Positions 1 through 11,909 of a stretch of 64,000 bases of DNA are shown here, in pieces. Every line of letters begins with the position of its first letter. The first letter of the stretch is position 1. Under the pieces are notes generated by a model. The model searched no databases. It was given only the letters and a program-made list of their open reading frames with translations, and was not told where the DNA came from. The DNA is from Odontesthes bonariensis. Lineage: Eukaryota > Chordata > Actinopteri > Atheriniformes > Atherinopsidae. Position numbers and translations under genes: made by a program. The stretch is taken from NCBI RefSeq assembly GCF_027942865.1, contig NC_134515.1, forward strand, positions 13,803,227 through 13,867,226. Direction: 5' to 3'.

Positions 1-179
1 ATGTGTTCAAACAAGAGTTTACCTTGTACAACTGGCTGATGTTTATAGAGAAACCCCAATAAACTGTGGGTATAAGCATTAACCAAATTTAAAATGAATA
101 ACCGTTTTGGTTGCTTAACATTTGATGCCATAGATCTGTTCGGGCGGGAAGCATTCACTTTATTGTTGGGAAATTTAAG

Positions 180-208
180 CATTTATTTATTTATTTATTT
201 ATTTATTT
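180..208. repeat. (ATTT)n microsatellite
   Basis: Seven or so uninterrupted ATTT units inside the presumed prkar2a intron 1. Confidence 0.9.
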
Positions 209-2150
209 AATAACACTTATTGCCATTATTTCCCTTGCCTTTTCAACAAGAAAAACAGCTGTCAACATGGGTTTTGACGCTGAATACTAGAGTGAACATG
301 AAATATTAAAATGTGTTCTATGATGAGTCTATATGTACAGTACATGAATAGGAACTAATTTACAAATTATTATTGGAAGCGTGGATGTATGTGAATGTAT
401 AAGCGCTCGATTCACCAGCTCTTTTTTTTAATTAAACAGTGACTGCTTACTAAACATGGTAACATTTAGAATAGATGGACTGGCCATCACCACTTGTTTG
501 CATTTCTTGACCTTCTTGATGGCAGATAAATTCCGTAAACTCACCAAGGTTTCGAGGCCTGTGGGTTGCATAGCATTTATTTCACTTTCACCCAACACGT
601 GCAAAGACAAAGAGTTGTAAAATGGGTCACACAAGCACATTTAATTTGTCCTCTCTCGTTGGTTTTCCTCGACTATGTCTTATTGGTCACAGAGCAAATA
701 ACAGACACATGTTCTGTAACAGTCACTCTATTGTACATTACTGGTTGCTTATTCTTTAATCATATATTTAATTTTATTGTCCTCCTGTTTCCTTTCAACC
801 CACTCGTCGTCACAATCCCCCGGTCTTCCTTGCTCTGTGCGTGTTGGTCTCAGTATACAGGCCCAATCTCATTAGACTAGATGGCTTAGAGAGAAGGGGT
901 TATTAAGACGGTTTAGCTGAGTGCCTTGGGTATGGTAAGAAAGGTTATTAACAAGGGGAAGAAGTGCAGCCAAAGAAGGGAAAACATGAATGACAGAAGA
1001 AAACGGAACGATAAACATATGTGTTAGAGCTGTCATTAAATGCCAGCCAGAGACTGCTCAGCTGACCGTCGGCTTCAGAATTTGTCGACCCGGTTATCCA
1101 CTATATAAGACGGGGTCTAAATACCGTGTAGAGGTAGTTGTGTTGGTCCGCGTGTACGCCGATTGTTTTTGTCAAATTCTTCAAAACTGACCGATACAAA
1201 CTATGAATTCTCTTTTTAAGAAGTATCGCCAGATTGAGCTCATTCTTCTGCCATTGAGCTCTGTTTTTGTCCAAAAAGGAGTAAAAATGCAACAGAGCCA
1301 CGCTGTGTAACTGGATGACATAATAGGGATGGCTTTATTACTTCCACAGAAAGTAGCTTAATATCTGAACTGAACTGAATCTCTGCATGTGCGTTTACAG
1401 TTGTAGATTTCACTCGTTTGATTATAAAAACAAAAGTATGTGAGTGGGTTGATAAATATATTGGGCCAGCTGTTAATATACCTGGGCTGCCCGCCCAAAA
1501 GCTCTTCTTCTTTTGACCTGTGCACAAGTTCATTAACTCCTAAAGGGCATTTGTAAGATAACAAAGTCTATTATGTAGCTTTTGGGAATACAGCATTGAC
1601 TGAAGTACGGAGTCACTTGACAAGAATATGCTAAATTTTAGGCACTGAAATAACTGAGAACAATTGTCATTAATATGTTCCTCTTTTTGACCTTAATAAC
1701 CCTCAACTTGAATGATAAAGTAACTGTCACACATCCTTGGGCAGCAGTTACGACATTTTTGGAAAAGAGATGACAGTTGGTTTTCCTGACAAATTGACTA
1801 GAGAAGACAAAGACTAGCATGCAACGGTAACAAGTAACTGCATCACACACTGCCCCAGCTATTTTCAGCACAAATGTGGAAAAATTGTGCTTTTTTATTA
1901 TATTCTACATTATTGCTGTCATTTCTTTTTGCTGGTGAGGAACCTTCACATAGTGTCCTTGGGTCAAGGAGGAGGCCACGTTGAGCTAAATCTATGCTTT
2001 AATATGGATTTGTTGAAGCTAAAAGCAAATTCCTAATGCTTCTGCCTCCAATATAACACCAAAATCCACCAAATGTGATTGCATTTATTTTGTTTGCTTT
2101 TAGATATCTTGCAAGCGTACATGCAAACATGATTTAAAAACATTGCCACC

Positions 2151-2305
2151 TGGGGGTGGTCCGTGGCGTAGTGGATTACCCCGGTTCGAGTCCCGCATCG
2201 GACGGCCCTCTGCTGCATGTTGTTCCCTCTCTCTCTGCCCCCTGTTTCCTGTCTCTCTCTACTGTCCTATCCAATAAAGTCATAAAAAGCCCCCAAAAAT
2301 ACTAT
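2151..2305 (+). mobile_element. tRNA-derived SINE, internally deleted
   Basis: The head carries a pol III A-box-like stretch (TGGCGTAGTGG) and a B-box-like stretch (GGTTCGAGTCC), followed by a CT-rich body and the tail CATAAAAAGCCCC. The same body and tail occur in the fuller copy at 10015; this copy lacks the segment between the two boxes. It is flanked by an imperfect direct repeat, AAAACATTGCCACC before it (ending at 2150) and AAAACATAGCCACC after it (ending at 2322), which fits a target-site duplication from retroposition. I recall this SINE type as common in perciform-type fishes. Confidence 0.8.
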
Positions 2306-5300
2306 AAAAAAACATAGCCACCCTGTTTCAGTCAATTGTAGGTTTCCTGTAATAAGAGTGTGGTAAAAGGCAAAAAAGATGGTTGAATCCCAGAATACCT
2401 TAAAAAAGATGTATTTGTCCATTTATGCCAGACTATGTGCCTTTAGCAGAACGCTCTGAATTGGCACATTCAACATCACCGTAGAAACCGCTGGCCTTGA
2501 AACTATCAGCCAATCACTGATGAAAACAAAACAATGATACGCAGCCATCTCACCTAATTATCATTCAAATGAAGCAATTGATAAGTCACTAGTAGTTTAC
2601 AACCCTCATCTACAGTATACATTCATATAGATGTATTTGTATTGTAGCTCTGATGGTGTGTGTTTGTGTAATCCTCTTCATTTATCTATTTAAGATTGAG
2701 CCGCACTGTTTACTGCTGCTAAAGACAGAAAGACCCAAGTAGATGAAAACCGTTCATGGTGGAGGAGCACTCTGCTATTTAATTTATATTTATATTTGCA
2801 TATATATACATCTTTGATCCAGTAGAAGCATGTTTACTTAAGACCTGAATTAGCTTGACATACGGCGGGTTTGCTTTGGTTTGAAGTGACCACAGAGAGC
2901 AATGGTGGCTCCCAAAGAGGCGACTTATATCAGAACTGTACAAAATGTCTATTGAAAGGAGGGCAGAGAACAAAACTGATGCTTTTGTCAAAATGTTTGC
3001 CCTCTTCCCGGGTCATTTACCACTTCTTGTCTTTCACACAACTTTTTTCTTTGACTGCATCACTGACTTCAAGTGTTAGATTTGCCTGGAATCAGACACA
3101 TTTCACAGGGATAATAGGGTCTCATGTTAAATACATCTTTAAAGGTGGTAGGTAGAAACATGAAGCAAATTATTTAAGAAATATTAAGGCCTGATAACAA
3201 GTAATTATCAATCCGAACTGCCCAGAGTAACTAAATGATTCCAAGTGTTATTATAATGCAAAAAACCTTTTCCCATTCGGATTTACTTAGATTGCATTTG
3301 ATGTAAGCCCTCATATCACAAAGTTTTTAGAAAGTGTTTTTTTTTTTTTAATCTTTCCTTTCAACTATCAAAGTTATTTTGGTTCATCTGTCCACCAGTT
3401 TGGCGAATAACATTCCAGGATTTACTTGCCAAACGGAAAATCTACCCACATATCTGCACTGCTCGTTGGTTCCCTTTGTGACATGGGAGACGATGTTTTA
3501 TGAAACGAGGCACCGGGGTTAGGGACTGTTACCCCCTTATTGTGACACAGACGAGAACTATTGCGGAAAACCTGGAGCAGCTTGTTTCGGTAACCTATAG
3601 ACGGATGGGTCAGAAAGGGGATTTCTGTGATCTGCATTCTGCAGTGTCACATTCTGCAGATAAGAATCCTCTTGTTCAACTGGTTTTTAATCTTGGAGTC
3701 TCTTATCGATAACATGAAGACTGAGAACAGATCTGGAGCAGATGATGAGGATGCACGCATTAGATATTAGGCTGAATCCACAAGGACTTTACCCACAGCC
3801 ACTGAACTTTCTGCTCTTGATGAGTTTGGATGTGATATGTGAGTCAGTTCTACCCCTTGACCAACATCTGTCTTTGCAAATCAGGTCTCAGATATGCATA
3901 GTAATGCCAAACTGAGATTTGGGGACTTTACAATGTTTATACTACAGCCTCATTTTCAGGAAGTTGTTTGTACTGTGCACATCTCTCAGCAGTAGCACAG
4001 GTTCATATTACACTGTATAGCAGCTTTAATGTCAGCGTAAAGCAGTCATCAGCAGTTGCCAATGCCTACCAGTTTCTCCACAAACCAGTTTCTCGCCTAC
4101 AAGAATCGTTTCCTCATTTCCCCCCGGAGAAAAAAGTGTGTGAACATCAAGCCGAAACAAACAACAATGTAGAGATATGACTTGTTTCTGTCTTTGCTGT
4201 GAGCTGCAACTGTTTTAAGGTTAGTTTTGGAGAAATGTGTTCTCATTCTATAAATACATTTCAGAGTAATATTATTGCTTTGAGTATTCCGAATCCAAGT
4301 ATTAAGCTCTGCAGTCATGAACTGTGACCTTAGCTGGGTTCAGGCTTTGTTTCCTTCGTAGGAAAGAAGGGAAAGGGTCAGGTCAAGGATTAACCTGAGT
4401 GGATTAAGTTAACACTTAAAACTGGTCGGTCATACTTTCTTTCATGAGGCGCCGCTTGTCTAGGTATACCTATTGCTGAACCACAATTTTGTTTTTTTTA
4501 GAGTAATAGAAAAATATTCACCATTGTGGGACAATGCAAAACTAAAAAAAAAAATCACTGCATCCTGTTTCACTGTAGCCTACCAGCTGTCGGGGGGCCC
4601 ATGGAACTTAGTGGGAAAAGCAAAGTATTAACCCTACCATGGTCGGGGGATTTCCACAGACCTTGAATAGGCACTTTCTCATGGGGCTTGAAAATACTCT
4701 GAGAAAATGTGATAAATGTCATGATACATGTATTTATTGCCATTAGTGCTCCTACCAAAGCATAAACAGTTGCGGCTGTACTGAGAATGTGAAGGCTAGT
4801 CCATCTGTGGGATTTCAGTTTTAGTAGTGTGACGGCTTCGATTACCAGAGTAAATGCTGTTTTAGTCACATTGTCATTTGTGCAAAATGTGATCTAAGTG
4901 CAAGCACCATACCGATATGCGTCTGTGGAAAATCAATGGATACAAGGAACGAAAGTAGTTGAGATGTTGGCGTTCAGATTACCAAACTGATCATTCTCAC
5001 TTTTTTTGGGAGATGTGAACTGAATACTTTTTCACATGTTTTGTTCTATTAACAGTTTTCTAGCTGTTTAGGATTAGTTTTGGGTTGGAGAGCGAAGAAA
5101 AAAGAAGAAAATCATGTTAATCACCTTGAAAACACCAAACCAGTTCAGTTTCCAGTATTCAGTTGTAGAGGCAGTAAGTTCCTTAGTTGATTTTTTTATT
5201 TTTTTTTATTTTGTTTGTTTCGTTTTCACCAAAGGAATTAGTAACAGTCTGTGGACCCCTCCATCACAGCAGCCAACCTCACTGCAGGTACAGGATTGTC

Positions 5301-6194
5301 TAGCCAATGATGAAATATTTTTTTTTTTTTTTTTTTTTTTAATTTCCAAACAGCCTTTAGATGCATCATACAGCACTAAAAGTAGTTCTCTACATTACCT
5401 GCTATCTAAGGGGTGGTTTTTGCTCCTTCATTAGGGTATCTGTTGGGATTCTGAGACTTTATGAGGTATTTTTGCCATTTACTCTTGCATCCGATGAAAA
5501 GTGCACATGCTCATACCTTTTTGAAGTAATTCTCTAATCTGAGTCTAGAGGCTGATTTTTATACATCAAGTTAGTTGATGCTTAAAGGGGTTAAGTGACA
5601 TCAGCAAACCTGGTGGTGCAGGGGAAGGGTTAATACCAGCGAGGTCACAAGCAGGACAGAGCTACTTCCTTTTAAGGGCTTAAGTTTTAGAGCGAGTGGA
5701 ATAGTGGCGTTGAGATACTGAGAAAGTGGATGAGTCACATATTGTGCAGGGGGAGAAGGGAACAAGAGACATTTATAGTGGGAATATAATGTATAGTTAG
5801 ATAATGATAAATGCATAGAGAGTGAGAGGAGGGCTGCACAGCTGAAATAAACTGCAGAGCATTAGAATAAAGGTGAGCAGAAAGCTAGATGGCATAGAAG
5901 AGGTGGGTATAGGTTTTTACAGCTTATGAGGCTTGTTTTCCTTAGAGTGGCTGGAAAGAGAATATAATGAGATGCACAATAGTTTCTAAAAATGAAAAAA
6001 CAAAGACACCACTGTACAGAAAGGAGACTGTGCAGACAAAGAGAAAAGCAAGGGAGCTGTTACAGGAGCGGTATAAAGGATTTTTTTTTTTTTTTTTTTT
6101 TTTTAAAGTGCAGGAATGTGGAAATGTTACACCAGAAGTGTAGTTAAAGCAGAGCATGGAGTTACAATCTAACAAATGCAGTGGTCTCTTAAGC

Positions 6195-7610
6195 CCCGTT
6201 CAGACCTCATGCTAACATGGGTCCTGGCTGATTGGATCATGAGTGGACAGTGCTAAATATAGGTGTGAATGCACTCAGGACAGATTGAGGACTCAGTCTG
6301 ATCTGAAAGCTCAGGTCATGTTCTAAGGTGGTCCAGGGTACTCGTGTTCACATTCTTATAACAGTGATAATGGTAATATATACAGGGCCACATTTAGGGA
6401 ATGGCTACTCCCCCTGAGGGGATTCCACACAAGCCCTTTAGTTTCCCCTTGGATATTTTCTTGCTCTTCTGGTTCCCATAAAACATACACTGTCTACAGA
6501 GCAAACTCACAGGAGGTGTCATTTACATTTCAACGTTAAACAAAACAACAGAGGGCAGCGCTAAAGCTTCTGCTCTGTACTGTTAGTCCTGGGATTGGCT
6601 TTTCACAGGCCTGGCATTGAATACAGATTATTTTCCTAATTATATTCCAAACCGAAAGATTGGACTTAAATAACATTTAGATGTCCATTGATGCCTGACA
6701 TTGGATACTAATTGAAATTGCTAGATTCACCAGCATGAGTCGATAATTAGGGCCACATTTAAAAGGGCCACCTTAAAAATTGGGCAAAGCATTTTTAGAA
6801 ATTGATCACATTTTGGAATTTTAACAGGCCAGATTTAATGATAATACCATGTTAATTCGATGATTTGCTTTAGCGTTTTATTTGTTAGCTGTTCCATCGA
6901 TTTGCTAGTCTATCTACCAGAATTTTCAATCAACTAAATTGATTGTACAATAATTTGGTGAAAGACTTGGTGACCTCCATATTGTTATGGAATAGAAACA
7001 AATATCAGTAACTACCATCAGTATACCAGCTATCTCAGGGTGGAGTTTTATGTTTTGTCGATTCAGCTAATGCAAAGAAAGCCTGCTTGTGTTGACCTTG
7101 CTTTGCAGTAAATCCCTCAGGTAGCAGAACTTAAGCGAGGGGGGCGGGGGTGTGGTGCACATGACGAGGCACACGCAGTCCTTGGATGATTTGCAGTCAG
7201 TGAAGTTGCTGTTTATTGTGAGCATGTCTTTTGCCATCTTTCAGACTTCTCTACAGAGGCTGGCTCAAAGAAATCTGCGCTTTCAAAGCTTGACGGAGTT
7301 CATTGAAATGTTTGTTTAAAATAAGACTCATCTGAATATAAAATATGTTAAGTCTGATTGTATAGTTCAGGGCTCTGAAATGATCTGTGACTTTACAGAA
7401 ACATCAGTAGACAAATTGATGTCCTGTCGGATGCTCAGCTGACAGCGCATTGTGTGACCCAGGCAGCATCTTTATTTGCATAGGGAGCGGGTAATGGAGA
7501 TCGCATCACAAGTGGTCACTGGAGAGCCATGCTGGGATGCATTTTAATGTCAGGTGTGAACACACCTGCTGGGAGCTGTCCACCTACGATCTGAACACTA
7601 AGGACAAATA
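6195..7610. mobile_element. Possible old DNA-transposon copy (two recognisable ends)
   Basis: The left part (about 6195-6380) and right part (about 7420-7610) both resemble the ends of a fish repeat I remember. Shared features are the words GTTCAGACC or ATCTGAAC at the outer edges and the repeated phrase AGGTGTGAA near both ends. No transposase reading frame and no clear target duplication were found. The middle may be unrelated sequence, and the family name is unknown to me. Confidence 0.35.
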
Positions 7611-9822
7611 ATACCAAGTCCTAGAAAGATCAGCCAATGTGTAGGTAATGTGGTGGGCCACTCCTCATTTATTACAGGAAACCACAAGTATGTAAGAAAC
7701 TGTAGCCTGGTACATAATGCTTTCCAGTCGAGCTCATGTATGTTTCTTCATGTTTACGCTCCATATGTTATGCTTCATTTCTGCCTCACCGATTTGCTTC
7801 TGCATGTGTCATAGTGACTGCAGACCCAAAGGCTTGATGATGTGCACCATCGCTTGGCAAAGATCATATCATACACTTCATCAACTGTACGGAGATTTAT
7901 AATATACAGTATATTGGGGGTATTTTCTTTATGAATGTGTTAACAAAATGGTAAGTGTAGCTTATTAAATGTATAAAGTATTTGCCTAGAGCCAGCCAGT
8001 GTTGGCCTTTACATTTGTTGGCTTCTCTATCACCCTGTGCTCACAAATTGAATGAGCTGAATTCCTAACAAAGCTGTTCTGAGTTATTACAGTTTTCCTT
8101 GTCAAACATTGGAGCCGGTGTAATTATGACTTAAACATGGCCCAAAGTCTACATATACAGAAAAAAAAACAAGCGCATATATGGCCAAGAATACTACTAG
8201 TTTACATGGTGGACTGAACAAATAGGCTAAGGTCTAGAAATGACACTTCCTAAAGTAGTTATTAGATTACTGCCTATTAGATTAGGTGTCGTTATACTTT
8301 AAAGAGTTCAGATACAAATGATAAGCCCTGAGACTTCCTTTAATTTAATCAAACTAGAAGTATACAGTGTAACCTCTTAATAAAATTGATCAGTTTTGGC
8401 ACAAGTTTATCATTTTAGTGGCCAAGAAAATAGTGATGGTGTTACCGTAGCAGCTGATTGTAAAGCAGTAAAAGCGCTTTCTCTTGTTTTGTTATCCTCC
8501 TGTACCAAGTGTTGGTACTACTACTACTACTGACAGAGCTCTTGTTGTTCTCAGCATTTTTTCTTTTTTATCATCCATGCTTCTTTCACCGTCCAGGTGC
8601 AAAATAAATATGCATTTCTCTTTCAAGCCTGAAGCAACACGAGCATTGCATCACCACATTAAGGGCGCATGAACTCAAAATGAAAACAAAAATTTTTTGG
8701 GGGGGGAGTGCGTTGATAAACTTAAGAGCATAGTTTCCAATAAAAGCTGAACCTTTGAACCTCTATTTTCATGTTTCCTGTTTGTTCAGAGGCAGAGAAA
8801 TCGACAGTTGTAGGTTTTTCAGATAACCCTCCGGCCACACTGACCTTAGAGCTCCGCTTTTGTCTTAATTGCTGTGACTTATTTTTTTTATTATATCTTT
8901 TTTTTTCTCGGCTCCTTAGGGTTTGTACTTCTAGTCAAAACGTTGCTCTCGATCACTTCTGCCCGACTGTCACGCACATTACTTTGTAGTTTTCCTTGAC
9001 ACTCTACTTGAGGTGTGTTATCTTGCCTTCTCAGCTGACTCTCATATGATACAGCCTGTGGCTAAAATAGACTGCACCAATAACACATATTAACTTCCTG
9101 TAATTACAATAAAGAAGAATTCCTCTGCAACACACAACTCCACTGATGTTAGCCCGAATACCATTTAAATATGCAGGATTTTGACTGAGAGTTCAATCAG
9201 TTTGATAAGGCCCCAATTTGCAAGAGACGATAATTGGCATGTTGTTTGACACTTATAATTTGACTCCAGTGTGACGCAGCAGACACACGTCAGCAGACGC
9301 GATGCCTGCCTTGCACTACATATTTTACCTCGAATGACACAAAAGATGCCACCAGGATGATTATCTCCTGTCTGCTTGGGATGTAGTCACTACAGAGACT
9401 GCAGATTCAGACACCTCACAAGTAAAATATTAGAAAATAATTAAAAACTTTTCTTTCTTTTGATGGACTGAATAGCATTTGAAAATGGCGATCATCTTAA
9501 AAAAAAGGTAATGGGTAGCATAAGTCTTTGACAATAAGCGTCCACTCTGTGTGAATATAAGCATTAGTTGATATGTGCCATTTTGAAAGCATGTAAATGT
9601 TAGTTATATTGAACTTAAACTAAAAGTGTTGAGTCAAATAATGTTAAAAGCAACATTTAAATTTGCACTTTGGTTTTGTTTCCTCGGTTTATTTCTGGTT
9701 TACTTCCAAAACTTGCTTCCTAAAAGGTTGAGAAGATGTGTCAAATTTCAGTGAAATCTGACTTGACTGGATGATTAATAAAAACTGAAGTTGTAAGTCA
9801 GGAGAGGCCTTATTGTGTTTAT

Positions 9823-9966
9823 GCGTTTGGCAGACGCTTTTATCCAAAGCGACTTACACTCATATCTGAGGTAGCCAGGTAGCGTACCTTTCAAGCAGGG
9901 TGGGGTCAGGATTTGAACCCCCGTCATCCACATGAAAGGCAGAAATCGTACCACTACACCATCCAG
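9823..9966 (-). mobile_element. tRNA-derived SINE with L2-type tail, minus strand
   Basis: Read on the minus strand, the element starts with a tRNA-like head containing an A-box (TGGTGTAGTGGTAC) and a B-box (GGTTCAAATCC). It ends in the tail TAAGTCGCTTTGGATAAAAG followed by CGTCTGCCAAA, a 3' end I know from many fish SINE and L2-like LINE families. It lies 49 bp upstream of a second SINE of a different family. Confidence 0.75.
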
Positions 9967-10014
9967 TACAAAATTAAAAATTTATAAAATTAGTTGTAAG
10001 AAATAACCATGCTG

Positions 10015-10195
10015 GGGCGGTCTGTGGCGTTGTGGGTACAGCAGACGCCCCATAAACAGAGGCTATAGTCCTCGCTGCAGCTGGCCCCGGTTCTAATCCC
10101 GCATTGGACTGCGTGTTATTCCCCCTCTCTCTGCCCCCTGCTTGCTGTCTCTCTTCACTGTCCTATGTAATTAAGGCATAAAAAGCCCCCCCCCC

Positions 10196-10292
<97 letters not shown>

Positions 10293-10301
10293 TAAATAAA
10301 A
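10015..10301 (+). mobile_element. tRNA-derived SINE with perfect 17-bp target duplication
   Basis: The body matches the SINE at 2151 (A-box region TGGCGTTGTGG, B-box GGTTCTAATCC, CT-rich body, tail GCATAAAAAGCCCC). The A-rich tail runs into a long TA microsatellite and a short AAAT-type run. The 17-bp direct repeat AAGAAATAACCATGCTG flanks it exactly (9998-10014 and 10302-10318). The perfect duplication and near-complete body suggest a fairly recent insertion. Confidence 0.9.
10212..10284. repeat. (TA)n microsatellite in a SINE tail
   Basis: About 36 uninterrupted TA units directly after the A-run of the SINE at 10015. Because it lies inside the SINE target duplications, it grew from the retroposon tail. 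Confidence 0.95.
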
Positions 10302-10899
10302 AAGAAATAACCATGCTGTTTTGAGCCTTTTGTTGTATTGGATTTGCATTCGTCACTTGGCTGTTTGATTCCTTAATTTTGACCCGCCTCAGATAAGATG
10401 AGTTGTTGCATGCGGTGTGCTTGCATCTCTCACAATAAAAGTCCCATAAAGAACAGGAGTGTTCTTAATTTTATATTGAGCAAGGGTGTTAAGTGTGTAG
10501 TCACAGCCTGTTAAGCTAGTTTTATAATCTGTTTGCTACTTCATTTATCCAACTTCCCAGGCCATTGTGCAGTTTCTAACCCTGATTCACTGCAAAAATT
10601 ACATTCTTTTAATTATTTTTTTTTCAATGGAAACAAGTACAAGTATGTGGAAATGAGTCTTAAGTGTTTATGTTCACCATTTCAGATTTAGTTTTGAGGC
10701 ACTGAAAAGATGCATAACAAAGAAAATACTATGATGAGAATTTGAAATAAAGGCTTGGCCCATATAAAAGGTTGGTACCTCCGCCTCTGTTTTTGGAAAT
10801 ATGGTATTCAAGACCATGCTGTTAAATGGGCATATGTTTGATTATAACTGCCATTACATATTCTACATTTGTATTTACAGTTTGTCACTTTCTCATTAA

Positions 10900-11317
10900 A
10901 ATTGCGGTCGGCAACTTTTTTTTTAGTCATATTAGCTTGAACTGTCATGGGATTCTGGAAGTAGAATATTAAATAGGCTGTTTAGGAAAAATAACGAATT
11001 CTGTAGCTCCCTCTGAAGCCTGTAATCATGCTTGCAAAAACCGAGCGCTCCCGGCTGTTTTTAACCAATCAAGTTAGGGTGGATGAATCCTACCTGTCAA
11101 TCACAGCTTGTGCACACGCTGCTGAGCGTGAGTCTGCCCGCAGCTTGTGTGCGCTCACACTGGTGTGAACTCACGTGCACAACCTCGTCCACAGAGGGGG
11201 AGGGGTTTGGGGGGCGATTCGGAGCTTGTTAGAGGTTGGGGGAGGGACCTGAAAGTTGTATCGGTTTGAATTTTCCGACTTTAGACTCGCAATTTTGAAA
11301 ACCTGCCGACTGCAGCT
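10900..11317. mobile_element. TTAA-flanked inverted-repeat element (MITE candidate)
   Basis: The left edge reads TTAA then AATTGCGGTCGGCAACTTTT. The right edge, reverse-complemented, reads TTAA then AGCTGCAGTCGGCAGGTTTT; 15 of 20 positions agree. TTAA flanks are at 10896-10899 and 11318-11321, the target duplication used by piggyBac-type elements. The interior is richer in GC and CpG than the surrounding intron and has no reading frame of note. I recall similar interiors (ACCGAGCGCTCCCGG) as dispersed repeats in other fish. Confidence 0.65.
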
Positions 11318-11855
11318 TTAAGACACAAAAATGAAAGAATCGCATCATATGCTGCCAACTCACCTCCTGCACGTGTGATTGCACAATTGTGTTGCACCTG
11401 ATTTCTGTTCAGTTCTGCACTGCAGACATAATGTATTTTTTGATTAATTTCCACATGAGCCTCATATTGTCGTGTAAGCTGTAGAGCCTGGAGTTAATGT
11501 TGCTTATATCAGCACTTCAGCATGCATCGACTACTGGCATATAGAGCCAAACTATATCCTATCTGAGCAAGAGGACATGTGGGGATAGGATTTTTGATTG
11601 CTTCTCTTTGTACGAGTCTTCGGGAGAGATGAAGCAGGGCAAAAGGTAAAAGTCAGGAGAGGGGCCCAGAGAGAAGGATGTATAGTTAACACACCTGCAT
11701 GAAAAACGGTGGATCTGAGGTGGGAATGACACTGATCGGTCTGAAGGTAACGGGAGTTCTCGAACAGGGACAGAAGTTGATTGCAAATACTTGAGACTGG
11801 AGTTGATTTGCTTTATTGAGTCTGTGTTCAAGCTTGCCAGTTGTTTGCGTCTCCC

Positions 11856-11861
<6 letters not shown>

Positions 11862-11908
<47 letters not shown>
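11862..11908. repeat. (TG)n microsatellite
   Basis: About 23 uninterrupted TG units in the presumed prkar2a intron 1. Confidence 0.95.

Positions 11909-11909
<1 letters not shown>

Noticed and set aside
2151..2230. Possible tRNA gene (GGTTCGAGTCC)
   Set aside because: Only the pol III promoter boxes match; no cloverleaf closes, and the CT-rich body, tail and target duplications show a SINE.
3500..3712. 70-codon frame in a locally CpG-containing stretch of intron 1
   Set aside because: Short, no family recognised, no splice context supporting an exon.
9905..9966. Possible minus-strand tRNA gene
   Set aside because: The tRNA-like part continues into an L2-type tail, so it is a SINE head.
10155..10356. 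Frames with alternating Ile-Tyr
   Set aside because: Translation of the TA microsatellite in the SINE tail.
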